A DNA stretch of 64,000 nt from assembly GCF_900090145.1 (NCBI RefSeq), contig NZ_FMHI01000003.1:210228-274227 (forward strand). Reading direction: 5' to 3'. Shown here one piece after another: positions 48,735-57,800 of the stretch; position 1 is the stretch's first letter; each line of letters opens with the position of its first letter. The notes under the pieces were generated by a model. That model worked only from the letters and a program-made list of their open reading frames with translations, did no database searches and had not been told where the DNA came from. This stretch comes from Streptomyces sp. WMMB 322 (GTDB lineage Bacteria; Actinomycetota; Actinomycetes; Streptomycetales; Streptomycetaceae). A program made the position numbers and the translations under genes.

Positions 48735-49913
48735 TCAGTGCTCCTTCGGGGCCCAGTCCGGGTGTTCGCCGTGCATGGCGCGGTAGAAGGGGTCCTGCGG
48801 TGTGATTTCACCTTGCTGCACGGGCTGTGCCGTGAACGCCGACTTGTAGAGCGCGGCGAGGAATTCGAGTGTGCGGCGGGCGTCGGGCCCGCTGCCCGGG
48901 GGCCGTTCGCCCTTCTCCATGGCGTCGAGGAAGCCGCCGAGCTGGGCCGCGTGCGAACTGGGCACGTCGGCGGCGGGGGTGCGCCAGTGCGAGGTGCGTT
49001 CCGTCCGGCTGCGGGCGTGCGGGGCGGGGGTGTAGGCCCAGTCGTCGTTGCCGTACCCGTACAGGTGCGTCAACTCGACCGTGGCGTCCGCGCAGTCGAT
49101 GCGTATGCGGCTGACCTCGTCCGGGCTCAGGACGCTGTTGACGACGGTCGCCATGGCGCCGTTCTCGAAGCGGACGAGGGCCGTCGAGACGTCCTCGCTC
49201 TCGACGTCGTGCACGAGACGCCCCGCCATGGCCCGTATCTCGCTCCATTCGCCGAGGAGATGCAGCAGCAGGTCCATCTGGTGGATGCCGTGGCCCATTG
49301 TCGGACCGCCGCCCTCCGTGGCCCAACGTCCGCGCCAGGGAACGGAGTAGTACTCCGCGTCGCGGTGCCAGGTGGTCTGGCAGTGGGCCACCAGCGGCGC
49401 CCCGAGGTCTCCGGAGCGCAGCAGGCCACGGGCGTGCGCCGCTCCGGAGCCGTAGCGGTGCTGGAAGACGACGGAGGCGAACGGGCCCCCGCAGGCGGCC
49501 GGTTCGCCGGTGCCCGGCGGGACTCCGGCCTCACCGGCACCCCCGGCCGGCGTCCCCTCTTCCGCCGCGATGGCGTCGTACTCGGCGAGCGAGAGGCACA
49601 GCGGCTTCTCGCACAGCACCCACGCCCCGGCGCGCAGCGCCGCGCGCGCCTGCTCGGCGTGGAGGGAGGGCGGCGTCCCGACGAGCACGAGGTCCGGCTC
49701 CTCGGCCGCGAGCATCTCCGTCATGCCCGGGTATCCGCTCACACCGTCCCCGGCCTCGCCGAGGAAGTCCGCGAGACGGCTCTCGTCGACGTCGACCGCG
49801 CCCACCAGACGCACACGGTCCGCGTGCGCCCGCAGCGCCGGCAGGTGAGCTCCGGTGATGATGCCGCCGGTGCCGACGACCGCGGCGCGTACCGGAGTCT
49901 TCTCGAACGCCAT
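48735..49913 (-). CDS. Gfo/Idh/MocA-family dehydrogenase, second copy
   Basis: 392 residues from ATG 49913 (GGGGAGG upstream). Rossmann loop AAVVGTGGIITGAHLPALRAHADRV, catalytic motif CEKPLCLSLAEY, then HRYGSGAAHARGLLRSGDLG and WATEGGGPTMGHGIHQMDLLLHLLG with the conserved active-site GHxxHxxD-like histidines. Different subgroup from the one at 41667. First gene of the long minus-strand unit, 24 bp from the operator at 49937. Confidence 0.88.
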   Translation of the reverse strand: MAFEKTPVRAAVVGTGGIITGAHLPALRAHADRVRLVGAVDVDESRLADFLGEAGDGVSGYPGMTEMLAAEEPDLVLVGTPPSLHAEQARAALRAGAWVLCEKPLCLSLAEYDAIAAEEGTPAGGAGEAGVPPGTGEPAACGGPFASVVFQHRYGSGAAHARGLLRSGDLGAPLVAHCQTTWHRDAEYYSVPWRGRWATEGGGPTMGHGIHQMDLLLHLLGEWSEIRAMAGRLVHDVESEDVSTALVRFENGAMATVVNSVLSPDEVSRIRIDCADATVELTHLYGYGNDDWAYTPAPHARSRTERTSHWRTPAADVPSSHAAQLGGFLDAMEKGERPPGSGPDARRTLEFLAALYKSAFTAQPVQQGEITPQDPFYRAMHGEHPDWAPKEH

Positions 49914-50237
49914 ACAGCAGTGGCCTCCCCAAGAGTGCAAGCGCTTACTGTGCGAGGACACTAAGGGTGCTTGATATGACAGGACAAGACCCCGTGCACG
50001 AGGGGGCCGGAATGTCCCGGCCGGAACCGGCCGGTGATCCGGTTGCAGTCACCAAGGGACACGCGGAGTGAGAACATGGGCGCGCCCGGCCACCGACGAA
50101 CCCGACTGTGCCGTGTGCGCTGCACCGATGCACATTCGCGCGTCGACCCGCCGCCGCGTCGGAGCACGAGTGCGGGGCCGCCCGGTGAAGGCGCTCCCCG
50201 AAGACATGTACGTGGACTGTGGACAACGGAGGACTGG
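49914..50237. other. Divergent 324-bp regulatory region
   Basis: Lies between the dehydrogenase gene and the divergent lacI-type gene. It carries the operator at 49937-49948; no other gene is supported. CTTGATATGAC (49970-49980) is AT-richer than the surroundings and may be promoter DNA. Confidence 0.6.
49937..49948. promoter_or_regulatory. LacI-type operator copy 2 (GCAAGCGCTTAC)
   Basis: Perfect AAGCGCTT core, placed 24 bp upstream of the start of the long transcription unit and 289 bp upstream of the divergent lacI-type gene. Same motif as 42866-42877. Confidence 0.72.
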
Positions 50238-51407
50238 ATGGCAGTGACTCTGGCCGATGTGGCGACGCGCGCAGGGGTCTCGGCAGCGACCGTCTCGCGC
50301 GTGCTGAGCGGCAACTACCCCGTCGCGGGCGCCACCCGCACACGGGTCATGCGCGCGGTCGAGGAGCTCCAGTACGTCGTCAACGGCCCCGCCAGCGCAC
50401 TCGCCGCGTCCACATCCGACCTGGTCGGCGTCCTGGTCAACGACATCGCCGACCCGTTCTTCGGCATCATCGCCAGCGCCGTGCAGAGCGAGATGGGCAC
50501 CGTCGGGCAGAGCGGTGCCGGCGGCCAGAAGCTCGCAGTCGTCTGCAACACCGGCGGATCCACCGAGAGTGAGCTGAGCTATCTCACGCACCTTCAGCGC
50601 CAGCGCGCGGCCGCCGTCGTCCTGACCGGCAGCGGCGTGGAGGACGAGAAGCACGGCGCCGCACTCGCGACCCGGCTGCGCCGCCTCGCCTCCGGAGGCA
50701 CCCGCATCGTGCTGTGCGGCCGGCCCCCTCTCGCCCCCGAGCACCAGGAGCCGGAAGGCGCGGCACGGGAGAAGGCACGAGCGCCGAAGGAGGACGGACA
50801 GGGCGGGGAGTCCGTGGGCTCCGGCGCGGACAGCGGGCACGGCATAGTCACGATCGCCTTCGACAACCGCGGCGGCAGCCGAAGGCTCACCGAACACCTC
50901 CTCTCCCTCGGGCACCGCAGCATCGGTTACGTGACCGGGCCCTCCGACCGCACCACCACCCGCGACCGCCTGGAGGGCCACCGGCTCGCGCTCCGCGCCG
51001 CAGCCCCCGAACTCCTCGCCGACGCCGATCAGTTCACCGTGCACGGCGGCGCCTACGACCGCTCCTCCGGCTACGACGGTGCCCTCGAACTGCTGCGCCG
51101 CGTGCCCCGTCTGACCGCCGTCCTCGCCGCGAACGACACCGTGGCCCTCGGCGTCTGCGCCGCGCTGCGCGACCAGGGGCTGCGCATCCCCGAGGACGTC
51201 TCCGTCGCGGGCTTCGACGACCTTCCCTTCAGCGCCGACGCCTCGCCGACGCTCACCACCGTCCGCATTCCGCTGCACGACGCGGGCGCCCGCGCCGGGC
51301 GGCTCGCCCTCGGCCGCGAGACTCCGCCACCCGGCGGTGTCGCCACCGTCCGCACCGAACTGCTGGCGCGCGGCTCCACCGCCCCGCCGCCCGGGCCCCG
51401 CGGCTGA
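50238..51407 (+). CDS. LacI-family regulator of the sugar catabolic locus
   Basis: 389 residues, ATG 50238 after GGAGGACTGG. HTH and hinge: AVTLADVATRAGVSAATVSRVLSG and YVVNGPASALAAS. Effector domain: LVGVLVNDIADPFFGIIASAVQSE, DRLEGHRLALRAAAPELL, VLAANDTVALGVCAALRDQGLRIP. An extra charged Gly/Glu/Lys-rich loop of about 38 residues (about 163-200) interrupts the N-subdomain, so it is longer than most LacI proteins. Its likely targets are the two AAGCGCTT operators. Inducer unknown. Confidence 0.9.
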   Translation: MAVTLADVATRAGVSAATVSRVLSGNYPVAGATRTRVMRAVEELQYVVNGPASALAASTSDLVGVLVNDIADPFFGIIASAVQSEMGTVGQSGAGGQKLAVVCNTGGSTESELSYLTHLQRQRAAAVVLTGSGVEDEKHGAALATRLRRLASGGTRIVLCGRPPLAPEHQEPEGAAREKARAPKEDGQGGESVGSGADSGHGIVTIAFDNRGGSRRLTEHLLSLGHRSIGYVTGPSDRTTTRDRLEGHRLALRAAAPELLADADQFTVHGGAYDRSSGYDGALELLRRVPRLTAVLAANDTVALGVCAALRDQGLRIPEDVSVAGFDDLPFSADASPTLTTVRIPLHDAGARAGRLALGRETPPPGGVATVRTELLARGSTAPPPGPRG

Positions 51408-51505
51408 GCTGGGACGCCGCCTCTCACACCCCGGTGCGGGGGCACACGCGATCAGTTGACGCCCGGAGCTTGTACGAGGCCATGGCCATCTGATCCGCTG
51501 TGCCC

Positions 51506-52381
51506 ATGCGACTCGCCTTCTCCACCCTCGGCATTCCTTCCGTACCTGTCCCCGAAGCCGTACGCCTCGCGGCCGACTCCGGCTTCGAGGGCCTGGAGCT
51601 GCGGGCACACGCGGAGGAGCCCGTCCATCCGGGCCTGACCCTGGCCGAACGTGTCGACGTGGTCGAGGAGTTCAAGCAGGCAGGAGTGGAGGTCCTCTCG
51701 CTCGCCGGCTACGCCAAGGTCGCCGCCCCCGGCGACGACGACGCCGTACTGACGGACGTGCAGGAACTCATGGAGCTCGCGAGGGACTTGGGCGCTCCGT
51801 TCGTACGGGTCTTCCCCGGCGGCGGCGACAGCAGCCGCGAGGAGAGCGACGCGACCGCCGCCCGGCGGCTCGCGGCGCTGGCGCCGCTCGCCGCGGACCT
51901 CGGAGTGCGGCTGCTGCTGGAGACGCACGACTCCCACAGCACCGGCGAGGACGCCGCCCGCGTCCTCGCCGCCGTGGGTCACGCCTCGGCCGGAGCGCTG
52001 TGGGACGTCATGCACACCTGGCGCGCGGGCGAGGACCCGGGCGCCAGTCAGCGCCTCCTCGCGCCGTTCCTGGGCTATGTGCAGGTGAAGGACATCGCCT
52101 CCGCGGAGGACACCACGCCACTGCCGCCCGGCCGGGGCGTGCTGCCGCTGCGCGAGGTGGTCGGGCTCCTCACGCACGCCGGCGACGCGAAGGACCCCAT
52201 CGGCGCCGTCGGGACGGACGGAAGCGTGGCCACCGGGCCGCACTCCGACTCGGCCCGCGGCTGGCTGTGCTGGGAGTACGAGAAGCGCTGGTACCCGCAG
52301 GTGCCGGACCTGCCCGAGCTCCTGCCGTCGGTACGCGACCACCTGCGGAGCCTGATGACGGGGGACGACGCAGGGAAGTGA
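51506..52381 (+). CDS. Sugar phosphate isomerase/epimerase-like TIM barrel, second copy
   Basis: 291 residues; ATG 51506 preferred, a GTG two codons upstream is also possible; no ribosome binding site is evident. RLAFSTLGIPSVPVPEAVRLAADSGFEGLELR opens the barrel; metal ligands appear in LLLETHDSHSTGEDAARVL, ALWDVMHTWRAGEDP and YVQVKDIASAEDT. Same superfamily as the protein at 39507 but a different subgroup. It is 98 nt downstream of the lacI-type gene on the same strand and may be co-expressed with it. Function in the pathway is inferred. Confidence 0.8.
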   Translation: MRLAFSTLGIPSVPVPEAVRLAADSGFEGLELRAHAEEPVHPGLTLAERVDVVEEFKQAGVEVLSLAGYAKVAAPGDDDAVLTDVQELMELARDLGAPFVRVFPGGGDSSREESDATAARRLAALAPLAADLGVRLLLETHDSHSTGEDAARVLAAVGHASAGALWDVMHTWRAGEDPGASQRLLAPFLGYVQVKDIASAEDTTPLPPGRGVLPLREVVGLLTHAGDAKDPIGAVGTDGSVATGPHSDSARGWLCWEYEKRWYPQVPDLPELLPSVRDHLRSLMTGDDAGK

Positions 52382-52473
52382 AGGCACCCGCGACGCCGGG
52401 GGCCCGTGCCGGCGCCCTGCCACGCCCCTGTCGCTGACCTGCCACCGACGCTGACCTGCCGCCGCCCCAGCCG

Positions 52474-52530
52474 CACGGACGCGGACATGCCTCACGGACG
52501 CGGACATGCCTCACGGACGCGGACATGCCG
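52474..52530. repeat. Three 19-bp tandem repeats
   Basis: CACGGACGCGGACATGCCT is repeated at 52474-52492, 52493-52511 and 52512-52530 (last base differs). Located between convergent genes, just before a terminator hairpin. Non-coding. Confidence 0.85.
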
Positions 52531-52569
52531 GTGCCCGGCCGGGCCGAACAGGCCCCGGCCGGGCACCGG
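52528..52569. terminator. Bidirectional hairpin terminator between convergent genes
   Basis: CCGGTGCCCGGCCGGGCC pairs with GGCCCCGGCCGGGCACCGG over 18 bp with one bulged C and a GAACA loop. It serves the barrel-protein gene (+) and the S37 peptidase gene (-). Confidence 0.78.
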
Positions 52570-52631
52570 TTGTCGTGCGTGAACGGGGACGCCCGTCGGA
52601 CGCCGGCAGGTGCCGGAAGCCGCCGGAAGCC

Positions 52632-54041
52632 TTACGGCCGCAGCATCCGCTCCTGCTTGACGGGACGGTCCAGGTCCGCGTCGGGCTTCGTCAGACGCTT
52701 CGGCGTCGCACCGCTCGCGGGCTCCACCCCGGCCCACTCCAGCAGGGCGGCCGTCGCCGTCTCCTTGTCCTTCTCACTCAGCTTCGCGATGTTCGCACCG
52801 TGGTTGGCTCCGGGCGCCTCCAGGACGTACGAGTCCTCGGTGCCCTTGCCGACGCTGAACGCCTCCGCGCTCCACGGGTCGTTCTCACCGTTGACGAAGA
52901 GCATCCGGGACGCCTTCGTGCGCACCCACTTGTCGATGTCCTTCATTGCGTTGCGCTCGAACTTCATCGGGATGTCCCGCGGCACGTAGGTGCGGGGCTT
53001 GTTGAGACCCGGGTACTTGCGCACGTCGTCCAGGAGCGGCGACTCGTAGTCGGGCGAGCCCAGCTGCGTACCGGCCTGGTAGTAGTACGGCGTGTAGTAC
53101 TCGATGCCCTGGTCGGTGCCGGCCTCCCAGCCGCCGATCTCGTTGCCCCAGTCCCACAGTTCGTCGCTCGAGGCCTTGGTGGAGGGCACGGCGTCGCACT
53201 CCTCCTTCTCGAGGTGGTACTGCCAGAAGCCCCACACGATGTCCTGGGCGACGAGTTCGAAGGCCTTGTCCGCGCTGCCGACCACCTTGAAGGTGTAGCC
53301 CTGCTCCTTGGCGAGCTTCTTCAGCCGCTTCACCATCTCGCCCCGGCGGTCGAAGATCTCGTGCTGCGCGGCGTTGAGCCGGTCCCGGCACTCCTTGGAG
53401 CCGACCTTCTCGAAGAAGCTGTAGTAGGCCGAATCCTCGTCGTTGTTCACGTCGTTGGGCGCGACGTAGGCGACGGTGCCGTCCATGTCCTTGGGGTAGA
53501 AGCGGCGGTAGTACGTCGCCGTCATTCCGCCCTTGCTGCCGCCGGTGGAGATCCAGCGCTCGCCGTAGATCTTGTTCAGCGCCTTGAAGATGCGGTGCTG
53601 GTCGCTGGCCGCCTGCCAGATGTCCAGCTTCGACCAGTCGGCGGGGTCGGGCCGGGACGGCGTGAAGAACCGGTACTCCATGGAGACCTGGTTGCCGTCG
53701 GTCAGCTGCGTCGGCTCGCTGCGCCTGGGCTCCTCGCTCAGCCCGTAGCCGGAGGTGAAGTAGACGGTGGGCCGGTCCTCGCCCTTGTGCAGCAGGGAGA
53801 TCCGCTGCTTGAAGGTCCCCTTCCCGGGGTTCCTGTGGTCCACCGGCTGTTCGTAGTTGAGGAGGAAGAAGCGGTAGCCCTCGACCTTCTTCTCCTCGAT
53901 GAAGCTCATCCCCTTGATCGCGAGGATGCGGTCCTTGATGTCGTTGCCGGCCGCTGTGGCGGCCGTCGCCGACGCTCCCCCGGCGCCGGCGGTGCCTATG
54001 AGCACCGCAAGCGACAGCGTCCATCTGAGCGTTCTTCGCAT
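52632..54041 (-). CDS. Secreted S37-family (PS-10 type) tripeptidyl aminopeptidase
   Basis: 469 residues from ATG 54041, preceded by AGGGGAGAG. N-terminal Sec signal peptide (RRTLRWTLSLAVLIGTAGAGGASATA). The alpha/beta hydrolase core has the nucleophile motif STGGSKGGMTATYYRRFYP, the catalytic Asp in NGENDPWSAEAF and His in APGANHGANIAKLS. This is the pattern of Streptomyces secreted peptidase family S37, which removes tripeptides from protein N-termini. Divergent from the Nudix gene. Exported to the medium or cell wall. Confidence 0.87.
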   Translation of the reverse strand: MRRTLRWTLSLAVLIGTAGAGGASATAATAAGNDIKDRILAIKGMSFIEEKKVEGYRFFLLNYEQPVDHRNPGKGTFKQRISLLHKGEDRPTVYFTSGYGLSEEPRRSEPTQLTDGNQVSMEYRFFTPSRPDPADWSKLDIWQAASDQHRIFKALNKIYGERWISTGGSKGGMTATYYRRFYPKDMDGTVAYVAPNDVNNDEDSAYYSFFEKVGSKECRDRLNAAQHEIFDRRGEMVKRLKKLAKEQGYTFKVVGSADKAFELVAQDIVWGFWQYHLEKEECDAVPSTKASSDELWDWGNEIGGWEAGTDQGIEYYTPYYYQAGTQLGSPDYESPLLDDVRKYPGLNKPRTYVPRDIPMKFERNAMKDIDKWVRTKASRMLFVNGENDPWSAEAFSVGKGTEDSYVLEAPGANHGANIAKLSEKDKETATAALLEWAGVEPASGATPKRLTKPDADLDRPVKQERMLRP

Positions 54042-54193
54042 GCGCTCTCCCCTGGATCCCGTCAAAGTTCGCAGTGAACTTACCGGCACGGATGACGTAC
54101 CGCCAGATCTGTCGCGCCCTGCACGAGATGTCGCATGAGTCACAGCCTCCCGGCGGGGAGGCCCCGGCGAGGGAACCCTCTAGGCTGCGTGGC

Positions 54194-54697
54194 ATGACCG
54201 ACCACCCGTGTCAGCCGCAGCCCCTGGTGACCGGGCCGCGCAACATGGCGCTGCTCGCCTTCCACGACGCGCGGGAACGGCCGGAGGACGCCGCCTTCGA
54301 CGACGCACCCATGGGGTACGCGCTGGTCGTGCTCTGGCACGGGGCGAAAGTGCTGATGGTGTACGAGCGGGAACGTGAGTGCTGGGAGCTGCCGGGCGGC
54401 GGGATCGAACCCGGGGAGTCCCCGAGGGCGGCGGCCGTACGGGAGTTGCGGGAGGAGACGGGTCAGCTGCTGGAGCCCGGCGAGCTGCGGTTCGTCGGCC
54501 ACACGCGGACGGCGCTGGGCGCGAGCGGACGGGTCCTGTACGGCGGGGTCTTCACGGCGCGCATCGAGCGGCCGCGCACGTTCGTCCCCAACAACGAGGT
54601 GTCGGCGGTGCACTGGCGCGCGGAGGGCGAAGCGCTGCCGGGCGGCGGCATGGTGCAGACGGTGGACGAGTACATCGTGGAGCTGTGCCGGGACTGA
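54194..54697 (+). CDS. Nudix hydrolase
   Basis: 167 residues, ATG 54194. A -10 like TAGGCT (54182-54187) lies 6 nt before the ATG, so the transcript is probably leaderless. Nudix box at about 75-97: GGIEPGESPRAAAVRELREE followed by TGQL; GX5EX7RE and EE are all present, the final hydrophobic position being Gln. Hydrolyses a nucleoside diphosphate linked to another moiety; substrate unknown. An N-terminal 35-residue extension (TDHPCQPQPLVTGPRNMALLAFHD) is present. Confidence 0.87.
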   Translation: MTDHPCQPQPLVTGPRNMALLAFHDARERPEDAAFDDAPMGYALVVLWHGAKVLMVYERERECWELPGGGIEPGESPRAAAVRELREETGQLLEPGELRFVGHTRTALGASGRVLYGGVFTARIERPRTFVPNNEVSAVHWRAEGEALPGGGMVQTVDEYIVELCRD

Positions 54698-54715
54698 GCG
54701 GTCTCCGGACGCGGA

Positions 54716-54790
54716 ACAGACCGGGAAGGACACCGCGCAGGACCCCGGGCAGGACACCGCGCAGGACACCGGACAGGACGCGGCGCAGGA
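54716..54790. repeat. Imperfect 11-12 bp tandem repeats CAGGACACCG(C/G)
   Basis: About six units such as AGGACACCGCGC, AGGACCCCGGGC, AGGACACCGGAC and AGGACGCGGCGC lie after the Nudix stop. Non-coding; ends at the terminator stem. Confidence 0.65.
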
Positions 54791-54793
54791 CCG

Positions 54794-54825
54794 CGGGCGG
54801 CGCGTCCCCGTGAACGCGCCGCCCG
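54794..54825. terminator. Bidirectional terminator between the Nudix and ABC exporter genes
   Basis: CGGGCGGCGCGT and ACGCGCCGCCCG form a perfect 12-bp stem with an 8-nt loop between two convergent genes. Confidence 0.8.
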
Positions 54826-54847
54826 TGATCCGGGAGTGCTGCAGCCG

Positions 54848-57800
54848 TCAGACCTGGGACCGCGAAGGCTCCGCCGCCGGCATCCCGGCCGGTTCCGTGC
54901 CCCCGGCGAAGGTGCGCCACAGCCTCGCGTACTTGCCGTCCCGCTCCAGCAGTTCGCCGTGCGTGCCGTCCTCCACGACCCTTCCGTGGTCGAGGACCAC
55001 GACCCGGTCGGCGCGCGCGGCCGTCGTCAGACGGTGGGCGACGACGAGAGTGGTGCGCCGCCCGGCGAGACGGTCCGTCGCCTGGTTCACCAGCGACTCC
55101 GTCGCCAGGTCCAGCGCGGCGGTCGCCTCGTCGAGCAGCAGGATGTCGGGGTCGACCAGCTCGGCCCGCGCCAGCGCGATCAGCTGCCGCTGTCCGGCGG
55201 AGAGGTTGCGTCCGCGTTCGGAGACCGGATGCAGATAGCCGCCGGTCAGGGTGGCGATCATGTCGTGGGCCCCCACCGCCCTTGCCGCCGCCTCGACTTG
55301 GGCGTCGTCGGCGTCGCTGCGCCCGTACGCGATCGCGTCGCGCACCGTCCCCGGGAAGAGGTACGGCTCCTGCGGGACGACGCCGAGACGGTGCCGGTAG
55401 GCGGGCAGGTCGAGAGTGCGCAGGTCCTTGCCGTCGACCAGCACCGCTCCCGTCGTCGGGTCGTAGAAGCGGGCGACCAGCTTGACGAGGGTCGACTTGC
55501 CGGCGCCCGTCTCACCGACGAACGCGACGGTCTGCCCTGCCGGAACGGTCAGTTCGACACCGGAGAGCGCCTCTTCCTCGTGCTTGCCGCCCTCGGCCGT
55601 CGCGTAGCGGAAGTGCACGTTCTCGAAAGTGATCTCGCCGCGCAGCGAGCCCGGGTCGACCGGCTCCGGGTGGGCCGGGGTCGTGGTCTCCTCACGCAGC
55701 AGCTGCTGGATGCGGCCGAGCGCCACCGACGCCTGCTGGTAGCCGTCGAAGACCTGGGAGAGCTGCTGCACCGGCGAGAAGAACAACTCGATGTAGAGGA
55801 GGTAGGCGACGAGGGCGCCCGCGGTGAGCGTCCCCTCCTCGATGCGTCCGGCGCCGACGACGAGGACACCGGCCGTCGCGAACGCGGCCAGGAGCTGCAC
55901 GAACGGGAAGTACACCGAGATCAGCCACTGCCCGCGCACCCGCGCCCGCCGGTACCCGTCGCTGCGCTCGGTGAAGCGGGCCGTGCCGCGCCGCTCGCGG
56001 CGGAACGCCTGCACCATGCGCAGCCCCGCGACGGACTCCTGGAGGTCGGCGTTGACGACGCTGACGCGCTCACGCGCCAGTTCGTACGCCTTGACACTGT
56101 GACGGCGGAAGTAGACCGTCCCGACGATCAGGAACGGCAGCGTCGCGAAGACCACCAGCGCCAGCTGCACGTCGAGCACGAACAGCGCGACGAGGATGCC
56201 GAGGAAGGTGAAGACGGAGACGACGGCGGTGACGAGGCCGGTCTGGAGGAACGTCGAGAGCGCATCCACGTCGGTGGTCATGCGCGTCATGACCGCGCCG
56301 GCGAGGTGGCGCTCGTAGTAGTCGAGGCCGAGACGCTGAAGCTGCGCGAAGATCTTCACCCGCAGCGCGTACAGGACGCGTTCACCGGTACGGCCCGTCA
56401 GCCGCATCGCGGCGTACTGCGCCACCCACTGCCCGGCCACGACCGCCAGCGCCAGCGCGGAGGCCGTCCAGACCGCGCCGAGCGCCGCCTTCTGGACTCC
56501 GTCGTCGATGCCGTTGCGGATCAGCACGGGCAGCGCCAGTCCGAACCCGGCGTCGAAGGCCGCGAAGAGCAGCGCCACCGCGAGGGCGGCGCCGAAGCCG
56601 CGCAGCAGGCGGCGCAGCCCGTAGGACTCCTCGGGCCGTTCCGCGTCGGCCTCGTCGACGTCGGGCACGTCCTCGGCGGGCGGCAACGCGGCCACGCGGG
56701 CGAGGAGTTCGGGACTGCCCGGTGAGGCGGCCAGCTCGGAGGCGAAGCCTCCGGGGCGGCCGGCCTGGGCTCCGCTCACGTCGGTGCGCCCCGGGCCGGA
56801 GTCGCCGTCGGGCGACGAGCCGTCGGCGCGCACCCACAGCTGGGGCGTGATGCCGCCCTCGGCCGGGACGGCGTCCGTTCCGGCCGGTGCGGCACCGGCC
56901 GGCACCGCGCCGGGGCCCGCCAGGCCCGCGGGGTCGCGCTCGACCTCGCCCAGCTCGTCGGGGTCGGTCAGCAGCCTGCGGTAGAGCGCGCAGCGCTCCG
57001 TCAGCTCCTCGTGCGTTCCGACGTCGGCGAGGCGCCCGCGGTCCAGTACGGCGATCCTGTCGGCGAGGGCGAGCGTGGACTGCCGGTGTGCGATGAGCAG
57101 CGTCGTACGGCCCGCCATCACGCTCCGGAGCGCTTCGTGGATCTCGTACTCGACGTGCGCGTCGACGGCGGACGTCGCGTCGTCGAGGAGCAGCAGCCGC
57201 GGGTCGGTCAGCACGGCCCGGGCGAGGGCGATGCGCTGGCGCTGGCCGCCGGAGAGAGTCAGCCCCTGCTCGCCGACGGTGGTGTCGTAACCGTCGGGCA
57301 GTTCGGCGATGAAACCGTCGGCCTGTGCGATGCGGGCAGCGGCGTGAATCTCCTCGTCGGTCGCATCGGGAGCGCCGTAGGCGATGTTCTCGCGGATGGT
57401 GTCGGAGAAGAGAAAGCTGTTCTCCGGGACGAGCCCGATCGCGGACCGCAGCGAGCCGATCGTCAGATCGCGCACGTCGTGCCCGCCGACCCGTACGGCG
57501 CCGCTCGTCACGTCGTAGTAGCGGGGCAGCAACATGGCCAGGGTCGACTTGCCGCTGCCGCTGGAGCCGACGACGGCGACGGTCTCCCCGGGCTTCACCC
57601 GCAGCCGGAAGCCGTCCAGGACGCGCCCGCGCGGGGCGGGGCCGTGCCCGTCCCGCGCTCCGTGGCCGCCGTCGGCGCCGGTGCCGTGGCCGTCGCCGGT
57701 TCCGTTGACGTGACTGTCGCCGGTTCCGGTGCCGTGACTGTCGCCGGTTCCGTCGGCACCGTCCTGCGCAGCGTTGTCCTGGCGCTCGTATCCGAAGGCG

